Shown piece by piece: positions 36,437 through 46,900 of a DNA stretch of 64,000 bases. Both the position numbers and the translations under genes were made by a program. The stretch is taken from positions 19,222,260 to 19,286,259 of the forward strand of contig NC_081409.1 of the NCBI RefSeq assembly GCF_030272615.1. Direction: 5' to 3'. Every line of letters starts with the position of its first letter. The first letter of the stretch is position 1. Source of the DNA: Cryptomeria japonica (Eukaryota > Streptophyta > Pinopsida > Cupressales > Cupressaceae). A model generated the notes under the pieces. The model worked only from the letters and a program-made list of their open reading frames with translations. It was not told the origin of the DNA and did no database searches.

Positions 36437-36448
36437 GCTCTGATACCG
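36437..36448 (-). promoter_or_regulatory. Primer-binding site of element B (tRNA-iMet, one mismatch)
   Basis: GCTCTGATACCG on the plus strand, two bases from the 5' LTR; the last base differs from the GCTCTGATACCA of element C. Confidence 0.85.
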
Positions 36449-36450
36449 AT

Positions 36451-37590
36451 TGTTAGGAACTAAGAAGGACAACTGAGAGGGGGGGTGAATCAGTTGTGAA
36501 CCAATTGTCAATAAATTATAACCCAAAACAAATTATTCCAACTTAAACTTGATGTTCGTAAAACAAACTTTAATGCCGATAAAATAGATTAACTGTTATA
36601 GCAGTACCGGTGTAACTTAATGCATGAAACAAAAAGGAAAACAACATCCACAACATGACACTGAGATTTTGACGTGGAAACCCTGTAAGGGGAAAAACCA
36701 CGATGGGAAACCTTACCCACAATTAAATGATACTACTACAGATAGTAAGTGTATACAAATGGGGTCTGCATGTGCAAAAAGGCCAACTACTTAGAGCTCA
36801 ATGCTCAATCACAAAATAGGAGTCACACTGACTACAGTTGGATGGTTAAATCCAATAACAATGTACTGCTTCAATATAACATCTACAATGCTGGATTCAG
36901 TACCAGTTTAAGCTCTGAACATGAGTGCCAAACACCTTCATAACCTTTCCTTTAACCTTCAGATAATGTCTGCGTGATTCGCACAAGGATCTTCTTATTT
37001 TCGCTCTTCAATATTCGCACACACTCATACCATATCCGATCTTCAATAAGATTTTACAATCATATATACAAAAACTAAGACCAAATGTTAAGGTCGGCTC
37101 ACTAAATATATTACAATTAAATCAATTACAAATAAGTCTTGATGTGATACAATATGTCGGGTCAATACATTTACACAATATCCAATCAATAAACCATTTC
37201 CAAGATGTGTCGTGCTGATCTGGAATAGATATCATGTACCGGTCCATAACCTAGACCTATCTGCCGATAAAGGCAAATCTATCAACCCAATTAGACGAAT
37301 AAGAAAAACACCAAATCCAAACATCCAATCCATGTCTTCGACATACCAAATGATCTCTAGATGATAAAAAGTTATTATCACTACCGGTGAACCATATAAC
37401 CTGTCGGTGAAGCATATACCGGTGATTGTGCATAAGCCACTAACCATGTCGAGACCATAATGTCTCAGTTCAACAATAAACCAATATAACCATAGTGCCA
37501 AATCAATAATGTAGACTTCTAAGAAGATAAGTGTTGACATCAATGACAAAACCAATGCAACACATGACGAAATCATCCATAATACCAACA
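36451..37590 (-). repeat. 5' LTR of element B
   Basis: Plus-strand ends TGTTAGGAAC and ACCAACA, 1,140 bp. It retains the block around 36970-37080 that the 3' copy lacks. Confidence 0.92.
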
Positions 37591-37595
37591 ATTTG

Positions 37596-38575
37596 TTGTG
37601 TTCAAATAGTGATTCAATCCTCTATCTTCCCAAATTATCATTGAGTAATTTTGAATCCATTTAGATCCTTATTGAAAGAATTTGTCATCACCTATCATTC
37701 ACAATTCAAAGTGATAAATGTGATACCATGTTTCTACCTCCACATCAACAAGTAGAAACAAGGGGGCATATAGCTACCCTTGGATTTCATCACTCTTATT
37801 AAGCAAATGTCTAAGTGATTCTAATTTTGACTAAGAAAGAGATTATGTAGAATGTAGTTCCTAACATTGTATGCAGATGTTGCTACAACAAGGGCTTCAT
37901 TCGACACCTTTGGGAATATCCTTTTTCATGAATGCTTACTTTTTGGTACTTTAGCTTGAATATACACGTAGTGTCATATGACTTCTAAAGTTGGGGCTAA
38001 ATGCAACATCGTAAATTGTATATCTTTAATTGGGGTGTCCAATTTCATGCTCCCCTAGCACTCATTTTAGTATGTCTCATTCTACTATACATTATAAGAC
38101 CTTTTGATGCATTTAATTAAAGTTAATTCAAGAATACGAGTCCTCTCTTCATTCAAATCTCACCACACTCTTATTTGGGCGCTCACTTTTAGGTGTGCCC
38201 TTTATATTTTATAACTCTAATTCATTTTAATAACTACCCTAATTAAAATTTTAAAATAACATTTATCCCACTTAAATACTATAATTTTTCATGTAATGTA
38301 TAGTTTTGGAATCAAGATCCTAAAATATTGCGACCCTAAAAATTTGGATCTATTTTGTTACGATAAATACTTGGGACAACATTGTCCAAGACAATGGTGC
38401 TCAGGGCAACATTGTTCAATACTTTTTGGCTAAAATTTTGGGAGGTCAAAGAGTCAATCTTGCCCTTTCCAAAACTATCTCCAATTCAAAAAAATGAAAA
38501 ATCTAAGTCGGCCATTTATCAATTCAAAGTTTGAATTTCATATATAAGCAAGTCATTTTTCTCATTTGTGATTTT
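37596..38575. other. AT-rich non-coding stretch
   Basis: No frame with a recognisable product. The end (38520-38575) leads into the TGTAGATACC start of an LTR-like repeat. Confidence 0.4.
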
Positions 38576-38615
38576 TGTAGATACCTAAAATTGTCCTTTG
38601 ATTAAATAAATATTT

Positions 38616-39426
38616 TGTTGGAAAATGCACACTCCAATGAGACATTGTAGGTGATTGAAGGTTTTGTCATTGATGGCAACCTTACAATCCTATGACACCG
38701 ACAAGGCAATCCACCGGCACCAGCAAAGTTAGATTCTACACCAGCACATAGACCACCGGCACCGACAGTGAAAGGAAGCATACCGACATAGAAGCCGACA
38801 AGAATTTTGTTGTTAATATATTTTGTTTATTATTTAAAATCATTATAAGCCAACTTGGCAAGTTGTAAAATGACTCTTATATAAGAGAGATCATTGTAGA
38901 ACAATTATGTAAGAATAGAGGAATGTAATTAGGCGAAATAAGGCAGACCTATTATGTGAATTATAGGTTAAGGGTTTATGTAAGAAGCAGAGCTATAAAC
39001 CGATATTGGATCTGACATAGTAGATGCTATTTTGAAGCAGTACAAGACATTGGATTTGTATAATCCATTTTGTAAGTCAGTGAGACTTCCCATTTTGTAA
39101 TTGAGCAGTGAGATCTAGGGACTTGGCCTTCCTACATATGCAGGCCCCCCTTGTAGTAGTAATATTCTCTTATTGGCCAGTAAGTGAATATTGTGGGTCA
39201 CAAATCCCACCGAGGTTTTTCCCACACCGGGTTTCCTCATTAAAATATTGTGTTATGGTGTGTTTTTCATGTGGTTGTTTTTATCTCTGTTTATTGCATT
39301 ACTTTCTGTTTACCGGTACACAATATTAATATGCTCTACATGTTTTAAGTTAAGAAAATCTTATTACCGGTTAGATACTGATTCACCCCCCCCCCCCCCC
39401 CCTCAGTATCTGTGGGAATCCTAACA
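38616..39426 (+). repeat. 5' LTR of element F
   Basis: TGTTGGAAAATGC to AATCCTAACA, with CTTATATAAGAG at 38876-38887, the shared CCCACCGAGGTTTTTCCC motif near 39206-39223 and a 17-C tract (39386-39402). Confidence 0.93.
38876..38887 (+). promoter_or_regulatory. Candidate TATA box of element F LTR
   Basis: CTTATATAAGAG sits about 260 bp into the LTR and is kept unchanged in the 3' LTR (about 44097-44108). Position and sequence fit a U3 promoter; the start site is not shown. Confidence 0.45.
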
Positions 39427-39428
39427 AT

Positions 39429-39440
39429 TGGTATTAGAGC
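39429..39440 (+). promoter_or_regulatory. Primer-binding site of element F (tRNA-iMet, one change)
   Basis: TGGTATTAGAGC, two bases after the LTR; one C-to-T change from the TGGTATCAGAGC of A and D. Confidence 0.85.
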
Positions 39441-39497
39441 CTGGTCCTCTATTTTCATAAACCTAACAGCTTGAGGAAGATCTTGACACTGGTAGAG

Positions 39498-40634
39498 ATG
39501 GAAAACTTGATGAAGCAACTAGAAGGAGCTCTCTCAGACTATGATGCAGAAAAATTGAAAAATATCAAACTTGAAGATGATCTAAAAGCTGCTCAGGATA
39601 TTATTCAAGCACTTCAAGAAAATCTTACTATTTCAAGAAACAAGAGAAGAGAACTTTGTGAAAAGATGCAAAATGAAAATGATGAAAAGGAAACTCTTAG
39701 TGATCTGATGAATAAGCTGAAACAAGAAAACATGACAACAAAGAATGAGATGCAGGATATGACTATGAGATTTTGTAAAGAAATTGAAGATAGAAAGAAG
39801 AATGAAGAAGACTTGACTAGAAGACTGAATGATGCTACAAATGAAAACACAAGACTTAGTTATGAAAATGATATGCTGAAGATAGATCTAATACATGCAC
39901 AAAATGACTCAAATGAACTCATGAGACAAAAAGGTATCTTGGAAGGAGAACTAGCTGCTGCAAATCAACATAAAAAAAAATTCAAGAAAAGATCAGAAGA
40001 ACTTGGCGACTTGTTGAAGAATCAGAAACCTAATGGTGACACTAATGGTTTTGGCTTTGAAACTGGTGAAAGCTCCGATACTGCAAACACACAGGATCAT
40101 GGCAAACTGGTAAGACAACCTACTGCTTATAAATTTAATGGCAAATGCTTTAACTGTAACAAGTATGGTCATAGAGAAAATCAATGTAGATCTAGAAATT
40201 ATCAGAATACCAATACACCTACTGGTCAATGTTCAAAATGCAACAAAGCTGGTCATAATTCTGAAAATTGCAGAATGAATGTAAGATGTTATGTTTGTGG
40301 AAGATTTGGACACTTATCTAATCAATGCAGAACACAAACCGGCATAGGTTATGGAAAGGCTATTCAAAGAAATAATGTGACTTGTTATGCATGTAACAAA
40401 ATTGGGCATATTGCTAAATTTTGTAGAAGCAAGTCCTCATCGGTAGACAACAAAGGTCCTAGTTTGAAAGGTAAAGAAAAGGTTGAAGAAGTTAAGCATG
40501 AATTTTCAAAACAATGGATCAGAAAATCTGAACTTAATGTTGATAGGAATACTCCTCCACCGGTGGAACAGAGTAACACTCCACCGGCAAAAGGAAGTAA
40601 CACTCCACCGGCAGGAGAGTCTTCATCCAACTGA
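39498..40634 (+). CDS. ORF1 of element F: coiled-coil protein with four CCHC zinc knuckles
   Basis: An intact 378-codon frame; the first ATG is at 39498 (MENLMKQLEGALSDYDAEKL). Roughly the first 170 residues are highly charged, rich in Glu, Lys, Asn and Leu, with the heptad look of a long coiled coil. Four CCHC zinc knuckles follow: CFNCNKYGHRENQC (40146-40187), CSKCNKAGHNSENC (40230-40271), CYVCGRFGHLSNQC (40287-40328) and CYACNKIGHIAKFC (40383-40424). The tail has a NTPPP/NTPPA repeat. CCHC knuckles bind single-stranded nucleic acid; a Gag-like, RNA-packaging role is likely from the position after the primer site. It lacks the Gag block of copia elements A-D. It is the only element ORF here without a stop. 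Confidence 0.8.
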   Translation: MENLMKQLEGALSDYDAEKLKNIKLEDDLKAAQDIIQALQENLTISRNKRRELCEKMQNENDEKETLSDLMNKLKQENMTTKNEMQDMTMRFCKEIEDRKKNEEDLTRRLNDATNENTRLSYENDMLKIDLIHAQNDSNELMRQKGILEGELAAANQHKKKFKKRSEELGDLLKNQKPNGDTNGFGFETGESSDTANTQDHGKLVRQPTAYKFNGKCFNCNKYGHRENQCRSRNYQNTNTPTGQCSKCNKAGHNSENCRMNVRCYVCGRFGHLSNQCRTQTGIGYGKAIQRNNVTCYACNKIGHIAKFCRSKSSSVDNKGPSLKGKEKVEEVKHEFSKQWIRKSELNVDRNTPPPVEQSNTPPAKGSNTPPAGESSSN

Positions 40635-40938
40635 AGAAAATTTCTTTGAGGGTTTGGCAATCAAATGAGAAATATGCTATTATTCCCTCGGTTGATGGTA
40701 AGAAGTTGAAATTACTTCTATACCAGTAGATATGTTAAGTGAGTACTTAACCGCCAAGCATTAAATGTGGTAGTTGGTAGATTGACATTATAAATTAGTG
40801 TTTTTGGCTCCATTTTACTTCACCGAGCATTCAAACATTCGAAGAGCGCAAAATTTCCAGAGCTAAGGCATTTTGAGCAAAGAAGCAAAGCAATCCAGCA
40901 ATCAATCTTTCCAAAGGCAGAAAAAGGTATTTATAATC

Positions 40939-43640
40939 ATGGCATCCTCTTTTGTACCTGAATTCATAGCAAACCCTACTGTAGTGGAAGTAATCAAGCA
41001 CCCTAGGCCCATTTTTTAGTTAGTTCCCGAAATAGCAAAGAACGATGATAATGTTGGTGCTTTTTCTCAAATCCCCAAAGGAGTAGTTTTTGCAGAAGAC
41101 CCTAGGATGTATATTCATTGTCATATAGAAGAATTAGGTGATGAAGAAATTAAGAACATGTTCAAGACTGTTATTTGTGATGATTCTGGTAATGTGAAAC
41201 CTGAACACAAAATAATTGAAACCCTAGGATTCACAGAAATTCTCTGCATTCTAGATTTCCCTAAGGAAGTGATAAGGATAGTATTGAGCAGGGTTCATGG
41301 TGAATTTTTCTAGCTAGATTCAATTCACAAAATCACTAAGGAAGTTGTAAAAGTTGTAACAGGGTTACCCTCCACCGGTAACAGACCTGACAAGACAAAG
41401 AAGGTCTCAAATGACCTAGTAATGAACATAATAGGTGCAACATCCGACAAAAGGTCCTTAAGGGTGAATGATGTAACTGACATAAATGTGAGATTCATTA
41501 GCATGATTCTAGGCTACAAAACAACACATGCAAATAGACTAAATTCAGTTTCTAGCTTATGCATAAAGAGTGCTCACAACATGATTAAGGATAATGTGAA
41601 AATTGATGTGTATGAATGGTTAAATGATGAATTGATTGACAATATGGGAAAGATCAAGAAGGATAAGAAAGGGACATTCAGATTTGGTAACTTACTTGTT
41701 TGCTTAATGCTACATATAACCAAACAGGCATCCGATATAGGTAATAAGAACCTTGGATTTGACATACCGGTAGGCAAACAGTTATCTGACTTATTGAGCA
41801 ACATGGGTGAAAACAAAGAAAAGAATATTAATGAATACTTTCAAGCATTGAAAGCCCGGATGAACACTAGAGTAAGATTATCACAAACAATTATAGATAA
41901 GTATAAGGATGACATATGATTTGTGATTAAGAAGGATGAAATTTGGATGGAAGCAGTTATCCCTAGAACAATTTGGGTTACTAAAATGGGTTATGAGACA
42001 GATGATCACATCATTGAAACATATGCTAAATCCCTTCTGGAAGCACCCAATGAACCTAAGGAAGAGGTATTTGGCAGTGTTGAAACCATTGAAAATCAAA
42101 TTCAATCTAAGAAGAGAGTGAAGAGAGTAGAAGTAATAGTGAGGAGAGGTTCAAGGCAGGCTAAGGCTATCAAAGAAGATGTACTGAAACAAACCGGTAT
42201 CACTAAAGATGAGTTATAGGCACAACAACCAGAAACTCACCTTTCACCAATAGCAACTTCTTCAGAGAGTGACATGCCAGTTGCATTTAAAAGAGTTGTA
42301 AGAAAAAGGGAATCTTCACCGGTATCCACACCTTCGCCTAGGAGAACCAGACAAAAACAACAAGCAGTGAGGCCCCCGGCTAAAAAGATAACTCCAAAGA
42401 AGAACAAAGAAAAGGACTCAACAAAATATTGCTCTGATTGACAAACTGCTAGATGAAATAATAGAGGAAGGACAGTTGAAAAACATCAACAACCAATATG
42501 ACACATTATCAGTTGATGACAACGAGAAAGTTGAAAATAGTGTAATTCTACACTTGGATATCTACAAGAAATTTTTGATGCAAATTGTAGATGAAGTACT
42601 AGTAGAACTATTTAAGAGACTTGAAGCTAGAAGGCAAGTTGTTATAGAGCTTGACAAGAAAATAAAGATTTAGAAACTACTTGTTGTTTATCCTGTTAAC
42701 TCACCAAAGGAAATAGATGATATGATCTCAGAGGCTAACCAGACAGTATTCTCAACTGCACACCGACATGTAGCACTTATGGTTGGTAGAGTAAATGAGG
42801 TTGCAGAGGAAACTGCTAATGTATGGGATATATTCCTTGTTGAGAAGGAAAAACAGGAAGAATATAGAAACCCTAAACCAATCAAGGTATATCAGAAAGA
42901 CAAGGATAAGGGAAAAGGAAAGGTTGGTGGACCTCCAAGCATAAAAATAAAAGATAACTTATCCCCACTCCCTCTAAATAATCCACTGGTAACAACAACT
43001 GAAGATCAACCAACTGATGAGAGTATGGATATATCACAAGAGGATACAAATCCTGATTCTGAGGTATTATATACAGTAGATGTTGATACTCAGAAGGTCA
43101 ACATTGTGGTAGATAAGGACACAACCGGTAAGATAGATAAGGCTAGTGAGCCACCAGTAACTAATAACACAGATAACACTGAAGGTAAACCAGCAGATGG
43201 GAAAACAGAACAACAAGCAGAACAACAAACAGAGCAACAAGCAGAGCAACAGGCTCCAGCACAGGAACAGGTTAATACAAAATCAGTGCCACTGGAAACT
43301 GTTGAGCAAAACAAACCATTGCTTAAGGAAATGGAAAGACAGACTAACCTACCAGAGGTCACCACAAGCAAGGATATTGCTCCCACCGCCGGAATTCAGA
43401 GTGTTGGCTCTTCAACTACAGGAATCAAGACAACAAATGTAACTGAAGTTCTTTTAGACTCTCTAAAGAAATATTTGATGCATTTGTACAAGGACAGAAA
43501 ACACCGGTAGAGAAAATGTAACACCTCACTGGTACAGTTCAAAGAACAGAGACAACAATAAAAGACAGTAAAAAGTTCATTGAGAACTTGAATTTGGTTT
43601 TGGCAGAACTTTTTCAGATTGTAACCAACCGGTTACAAGG
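40939..43640 (+). pseudogene. ORF2 of element F: unknown protein, decayed
   Basis: Starts at the ATG at 40939 (MASSFVPEFIANPTVVEVIK) and stays in one frame to about 42420, with stops at 41017 (TAG), 41311 (TAG), 41917 (TGA) and 42217 (TAG). It then shifts by one to another frame through 43510 (TAG at 42671), and shifts again with a TAA near 43520, ending at about 43640. The first part is globular and helical-looking (VYEWLNDELIDNMGKIKKDK, FRFGNLLVCLMLHITKQASD). The middle is basic and Pro-rich. The C-terminal third is acidic, with an EQQ repeat (43206-43250). No RT, integrase, protease or envelope motif is visible. I cannot assign a family. Confidence 0.6.
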
Positions 43641-43680
43641 TTGAAATAGGAAACTACACTCTATTGACACTTTGACAACC

Positions 43681-43705
43681 TTTGTCATTGATGCCAAAGG
43701 GGGAG
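43681..43705 (+). promoter_or_regulatory. Internal polypurine-tract-like module of element F
   Basis: CATTGATGCCAAAGGGGG followed by AG, about 130 bp before the terminal tract; it matches the internal module of the other elements. Confidence 0.5.
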
Positions 43706-43809
43706 TAGTGGTATGAGAAAAATCCAATAACTTAAGGATCATCTACTCAGGTGGAGCACACATTTTTTGTAACAATTTTTGGATACACTTCTGAATTTTT
43801 CTCATGAGT

Positions 43810-43836
43810 GTTGCCATCAATGCCAAAGGAGGAGAT
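43810..43836 (+). promoter_or_regulatory. Polypurine tract of element F with upstream inverted-repeat half
   Basis: CATCAATGCCAAAGGAGG and then AGAT directly precede the 3' LTR. GTTGCCATCAATG (43810-43822) is a perfect 13-base complement of CATTGATGGCAAC at 43889-43901 in U3. Confidence 0.85.
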
Positions 43837-44640
43837 TGTTGGCAAATGCACACTCCAATGAGACATTGTAGGTGATTGAAGGTTTTGTCATTGATGGCAA
43901 CCTTACAATCCTATGACACCGGCAAGGCAATCCACCGACACCAGCAAAGTTAGATTCTACACCGACACATAGACCACCGGCACCGGCAGTGAAAGGAAGC
44001 ATACTGGCACAGAAGCCGACAGGAATTTTGTTGTTAATATATTTTGTTTATTATTGAAAAATCATTGTAAGCCAACTTGACAAGTTGTAAAATGACTCTT
44101 ATATAAGAGAGATCATTGTAGAACAATTATGTAAGAATAGAGGAATGTAATTAGGCGAAATAAGGCAGATCTATTATGTGAATTATAGGTTAAGGGTTTA
44201 TGTAAGAAGCAGAGCTATAAATCGGTACTGGATCTGGCATAGTAGATGCTATTTTGAAGTAGTACAAGACATTGGATTTGTATAATCCATTTTGTAAGTC
44301 AGTGAGACTTCCCATTTTGTAATTGAGCAGTGAGCTCTAGGCACTTGGCCTTCCTGCATGTGCAGGCCCCTCTTATAGCAGTAATATTCTCTTATTGGCC
44401 AGTAAGTGAATATTGTGGGTCACAAATCCCACCGAGGTTTTTCCCACACCGGGTTTCCTTGTTAAAATATTGTGTTATGGTGTGTTTTTCATGTGGTTGT
44501 TTTTATCTCTGTTTATTGCATTACTTTCTATTTACCAGTACATAGTATTAATATGCTCTACATGCTTTAAGTTAAGAAAATCTTATTACCGATTAGATAC
44601 TGATTCACTCCCCCTCTCAGTATCTGTGGGAATCCTAACA
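43837..44640 (+). repeat. 3' LTR of element F
   Basis: TGTTGGCAAATGC to AATCCTAACA. Very similar to the 5' copy. The C tract is reduced to ACTCCCCCTCTC here, against 17 C in the 5' LTR. TATTT follows. Confidence 0.93.
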
Positions 44641-44959
44641 TATTTATTATTTATTTAATTAATTCACTAAGCATTTTTTTCGAATTTAAATAAATATTTT
44701 ATTTATTTAATTTATCTAGCCCTTTTCCTCTATTAATTAAATAAATATTTGTATATAATTAATTAATTCACTTACCTTTTTTTCTCTTTTAATCCTAGCC
44801 CTCCAACTTGTTCACATGGATCATAATCTAAATTTGCAAGCATGTGACAAGTGTCAATTGTCTCTTCATTCACTTTTTGTTTTCTATGAAGTCAACCCAC
44901 CTCTTAATCTCCTTGCTTCCTCTCTACCTACCTTCAAATCCTATTGATTCTCTTTTATC

Positions 44960-45750
44960 TATGATCCTAGCCATTTATAATCCCACCTCTTAATCTAAAC
45001 CCTTGATTCTCTTTGAGATTTATATGGAATAGGATTCTTCCTTCCATTTTGATCAATCTATCAACAAGCAATCATACTTACATTATGTCGAAATCATTCT
45101 AGCACACCTCATCACAAGAATACATCATCACAACCACGTCCATTCTTCCTTGAGCTCTTGTGCAAGTGCAACACAAATATGAGAGAAACAACAACAAATA
45201 CAATACCGTGGAAGATAGGAGAACAATTGACACAAGCCTATTATAAATGTGAATATATAAATTTATTTATTTCATTTAATTTACATTGCATGATAGTTAT
45301 CTATAGATATTGTGTTGAACTAGTTTGTATATTTAGGGTTTAGTGCTTGGCCTTATTAAGATTTACAAATAGAGTTCAAATTCAACATAAACAATATCAA
45401 TTATGTGATTCTAGCCATTTATAATCCCACCTCTTAATCTAAACCCTTGATTCTCTTTGTGATTTCTATAAAAGAGGATTCTTCCTTACATTTTGATTAA
45501 TCCGTCAACAAGCAATCATACTTAAATTCTGTTGAAATCATTCTAGCATACCTCATCACAAGCATACATCATCACAACCACATCCATTCTTCCTTGAGCT
45601 CTTGTGCAAGTGCAACACAAATCTGAAAGCAACAACATCAAATACAAGATTGTGGAAGATAGGAGAACAATGAAGACAAGCATATTATGAATATGATGGT
45701 ATACATTCGTTTATTTCATTTAATTTTGCATGATAGTTCTCCACTGATAT
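44960..45750. repeat. Imperfect direct repeat of about 340 bp
   Basis: Blocks at about 44960-45310 and 45410-45750 share CATTTATAATCCCACCTCTT, then CTTGATTCTCTTTG, CAACAAGCAATCATACTTA, CCTTGAGCTCTTGTGCAAG and GCATGATAGTT, in the same order. They look like the 3' half of the LTR-like repeat present twice in tandem. Confidence 0.75.
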
Positions 45751-46249
45751 TGTAGACACCTAAAATTGTCATGTCTAATTAAATAAATATTTTATTTATT
45801 TAATTATTTTATCCTAAGTCTTTTATTAATTAAATAAATTCTTATTTATTTAATTAATTCATTTATCCTGTTCTAAGCCTTTCCTCATTTAAATAAATGC
45901 TTTTATTTATTTAAATTGTCCTTTTCCTAAATTAAAATAAATATTTAATTTTATTTTTTGAAATGAAGGGGTAAAAACTTTATTGAAAATCAAAAACAAG
46001 AATTACAAAGAGAACCAGGGCCCCAAGGCAACAGAAATGAACCACAAACCCAGCCCAAGATCAGCCAGTTTCATACCCATCCATGTCCTCAGCAAAAATC
46101 TTTTGCAAGTCCTAACAGTAATCCGAGGAGAGATGCTCCCAACCTTCAACTTTCTAATCACTACCATGTTCCGAGGCCCACTTAGCCAAACAATCTGCTG
46201 CTCTATTCCACTCACAAGGAATGTGGATGAAAGACACCTGCACCATTGA

Positions 46250-46762
46250 CTAGCTAATATGAAGAATCTGACGAACAATCTCTGTCAACTGCCAATGAAT
46301 CCCACTCACCTTCTGCTCTGTCAACAAGTTCACAACAATTTGTGAATCTGATTCACAAATAACCTTCCTTCGACCCAACTCCCAAACATGCTCCAAGGCA
46401 TAGAGAATTGCAAAACCCTCCATAAAATTATTAGAATGTCGCCCTTTATGTACCGAAAAGAAGAAGACCACCTCCCCCATACGATCCCTTCCAACACCAC
46501 CAACCCTAGCAGGGCCTGGGTTACCCCTAGAGGAGCCATCAGTATTAATCTTGATCAACTCATCCTGAGGAGGCATCCACCTTCCCACCCTTTGAACTTT
46601 CTTCATTGTACATCTACCTCTCCTGACACAAGCTAAGGCAGGAGACAACCCCTGCAATCCCAACCTACTCATAATATCCACCTCATCTCTATCCAGAGGG
46701 AAATTCACCTCACATTTATCTTCCACCGTCTCCCAAATCATAACAATGATTCTATTCCACAC
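46250..46762 (-). pseudogene. LINE ORF2 fragment: RNase H domain
   Basis: A 170-codon frame with KINTDGSSRGNPGPARVGGV (first catalytic Asp), NNFMEGFAILYALEHVWELG (Glu, where relatives have AEA) and VICESDSQIVVNLL (Asp). This is the RVT_3-type RNase H found at the end of plant L1 ORF2. Catalytic residues are in place, but without the upstream RT it is a fragment. Confidence 0.85.
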
Positions 46763-46900
46763 TTGCTTAACTAATAGTATGACCTCATGAAAGATTCTCC
46801 CGTTCCTCTCGAGCCAAATCTGCCACAGTATGAAAATGGGCCCAATATACTAGACAGTCTGGAGGAAGGAGGACAAGATAGGAGGTCTACCCAAACTGCT

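Larger units (their letters stand above)
15877..37590 (-). mobile_element. Ty1/copia LTR retrotransposon B, host of nested elements C, D and E
   Basis: Minus-strand copia element of the A/C/H group. Its 3' LTR is at 15877-16955, its 5' LTR at 36451-37590, with the primer-binding site at 36437-36448. The outer flanks are GTTTG (15872-15876) and ATTTG (37591-37595), a 4-of-5 match consistent with an aged target-site duplication. Gag is interrupted twice: by element C (with D inside it) and by solo LTR E. With those removed, B is about 6.7 kb. Its coding region has many breaks. Confidence 0.92.
38616..44640 (+). mobile_element. Non-autonomous LTR retrotransposon F with zinc-knuckle ORF and unknown second ORF
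   Basis: A 6.03-kb element with 811- and 804-bp LTRs, a primer-binding site, a polypurine tract and a perfect TATTT duplication (38611-38615, 44641-44645). It has no protease, integrase, RT or RNase H: the 4.4-kb interior holds only ORF1 (39498-40634, intact) and ORF2 (40939-about 43640, with several stops). Its LTR ends, primer site and polypurine flank resemble those of the copia elements. It was probably mobilised by another element's enzymes, which is inference. Solo LTR E and element G appear related. Confidence 0.9.
38576..45310 (+). repeat. LTR-like repeat copy 1, interrupted by element F
   Basis: TGTAGATACCTAAAATTGTC starts at 38576, just before element F (38616), and the sequence resumes at 44646 with long TTTATTTAATTAATT runs, then a leader-like block with AATCTAAACCCTTGATTCTC. 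The same start and order recur at 45751-48170. The family is not identified; a gypsy type is possible, because the second copy is followed by TTTTGGCACACCC-type sequence near 48264. Part of this unit (about 44960-45310) is duplicated at 45410-45750. Confidence 0.5.

Noticed and set aside
40939..43640. Element F ORF2 as an envelope-like gene
   Set aside because: No signal peptide, transmembrane segment or glycoprotein-like Cys pattern could be seen; the sequence is charged, Pro-rich and Gln-rich.
46003..46636. Plus-strand frames across the LINE tail
   Set aside because: They are antisense shadows of the LINE RNase H and zf-RVT frames.
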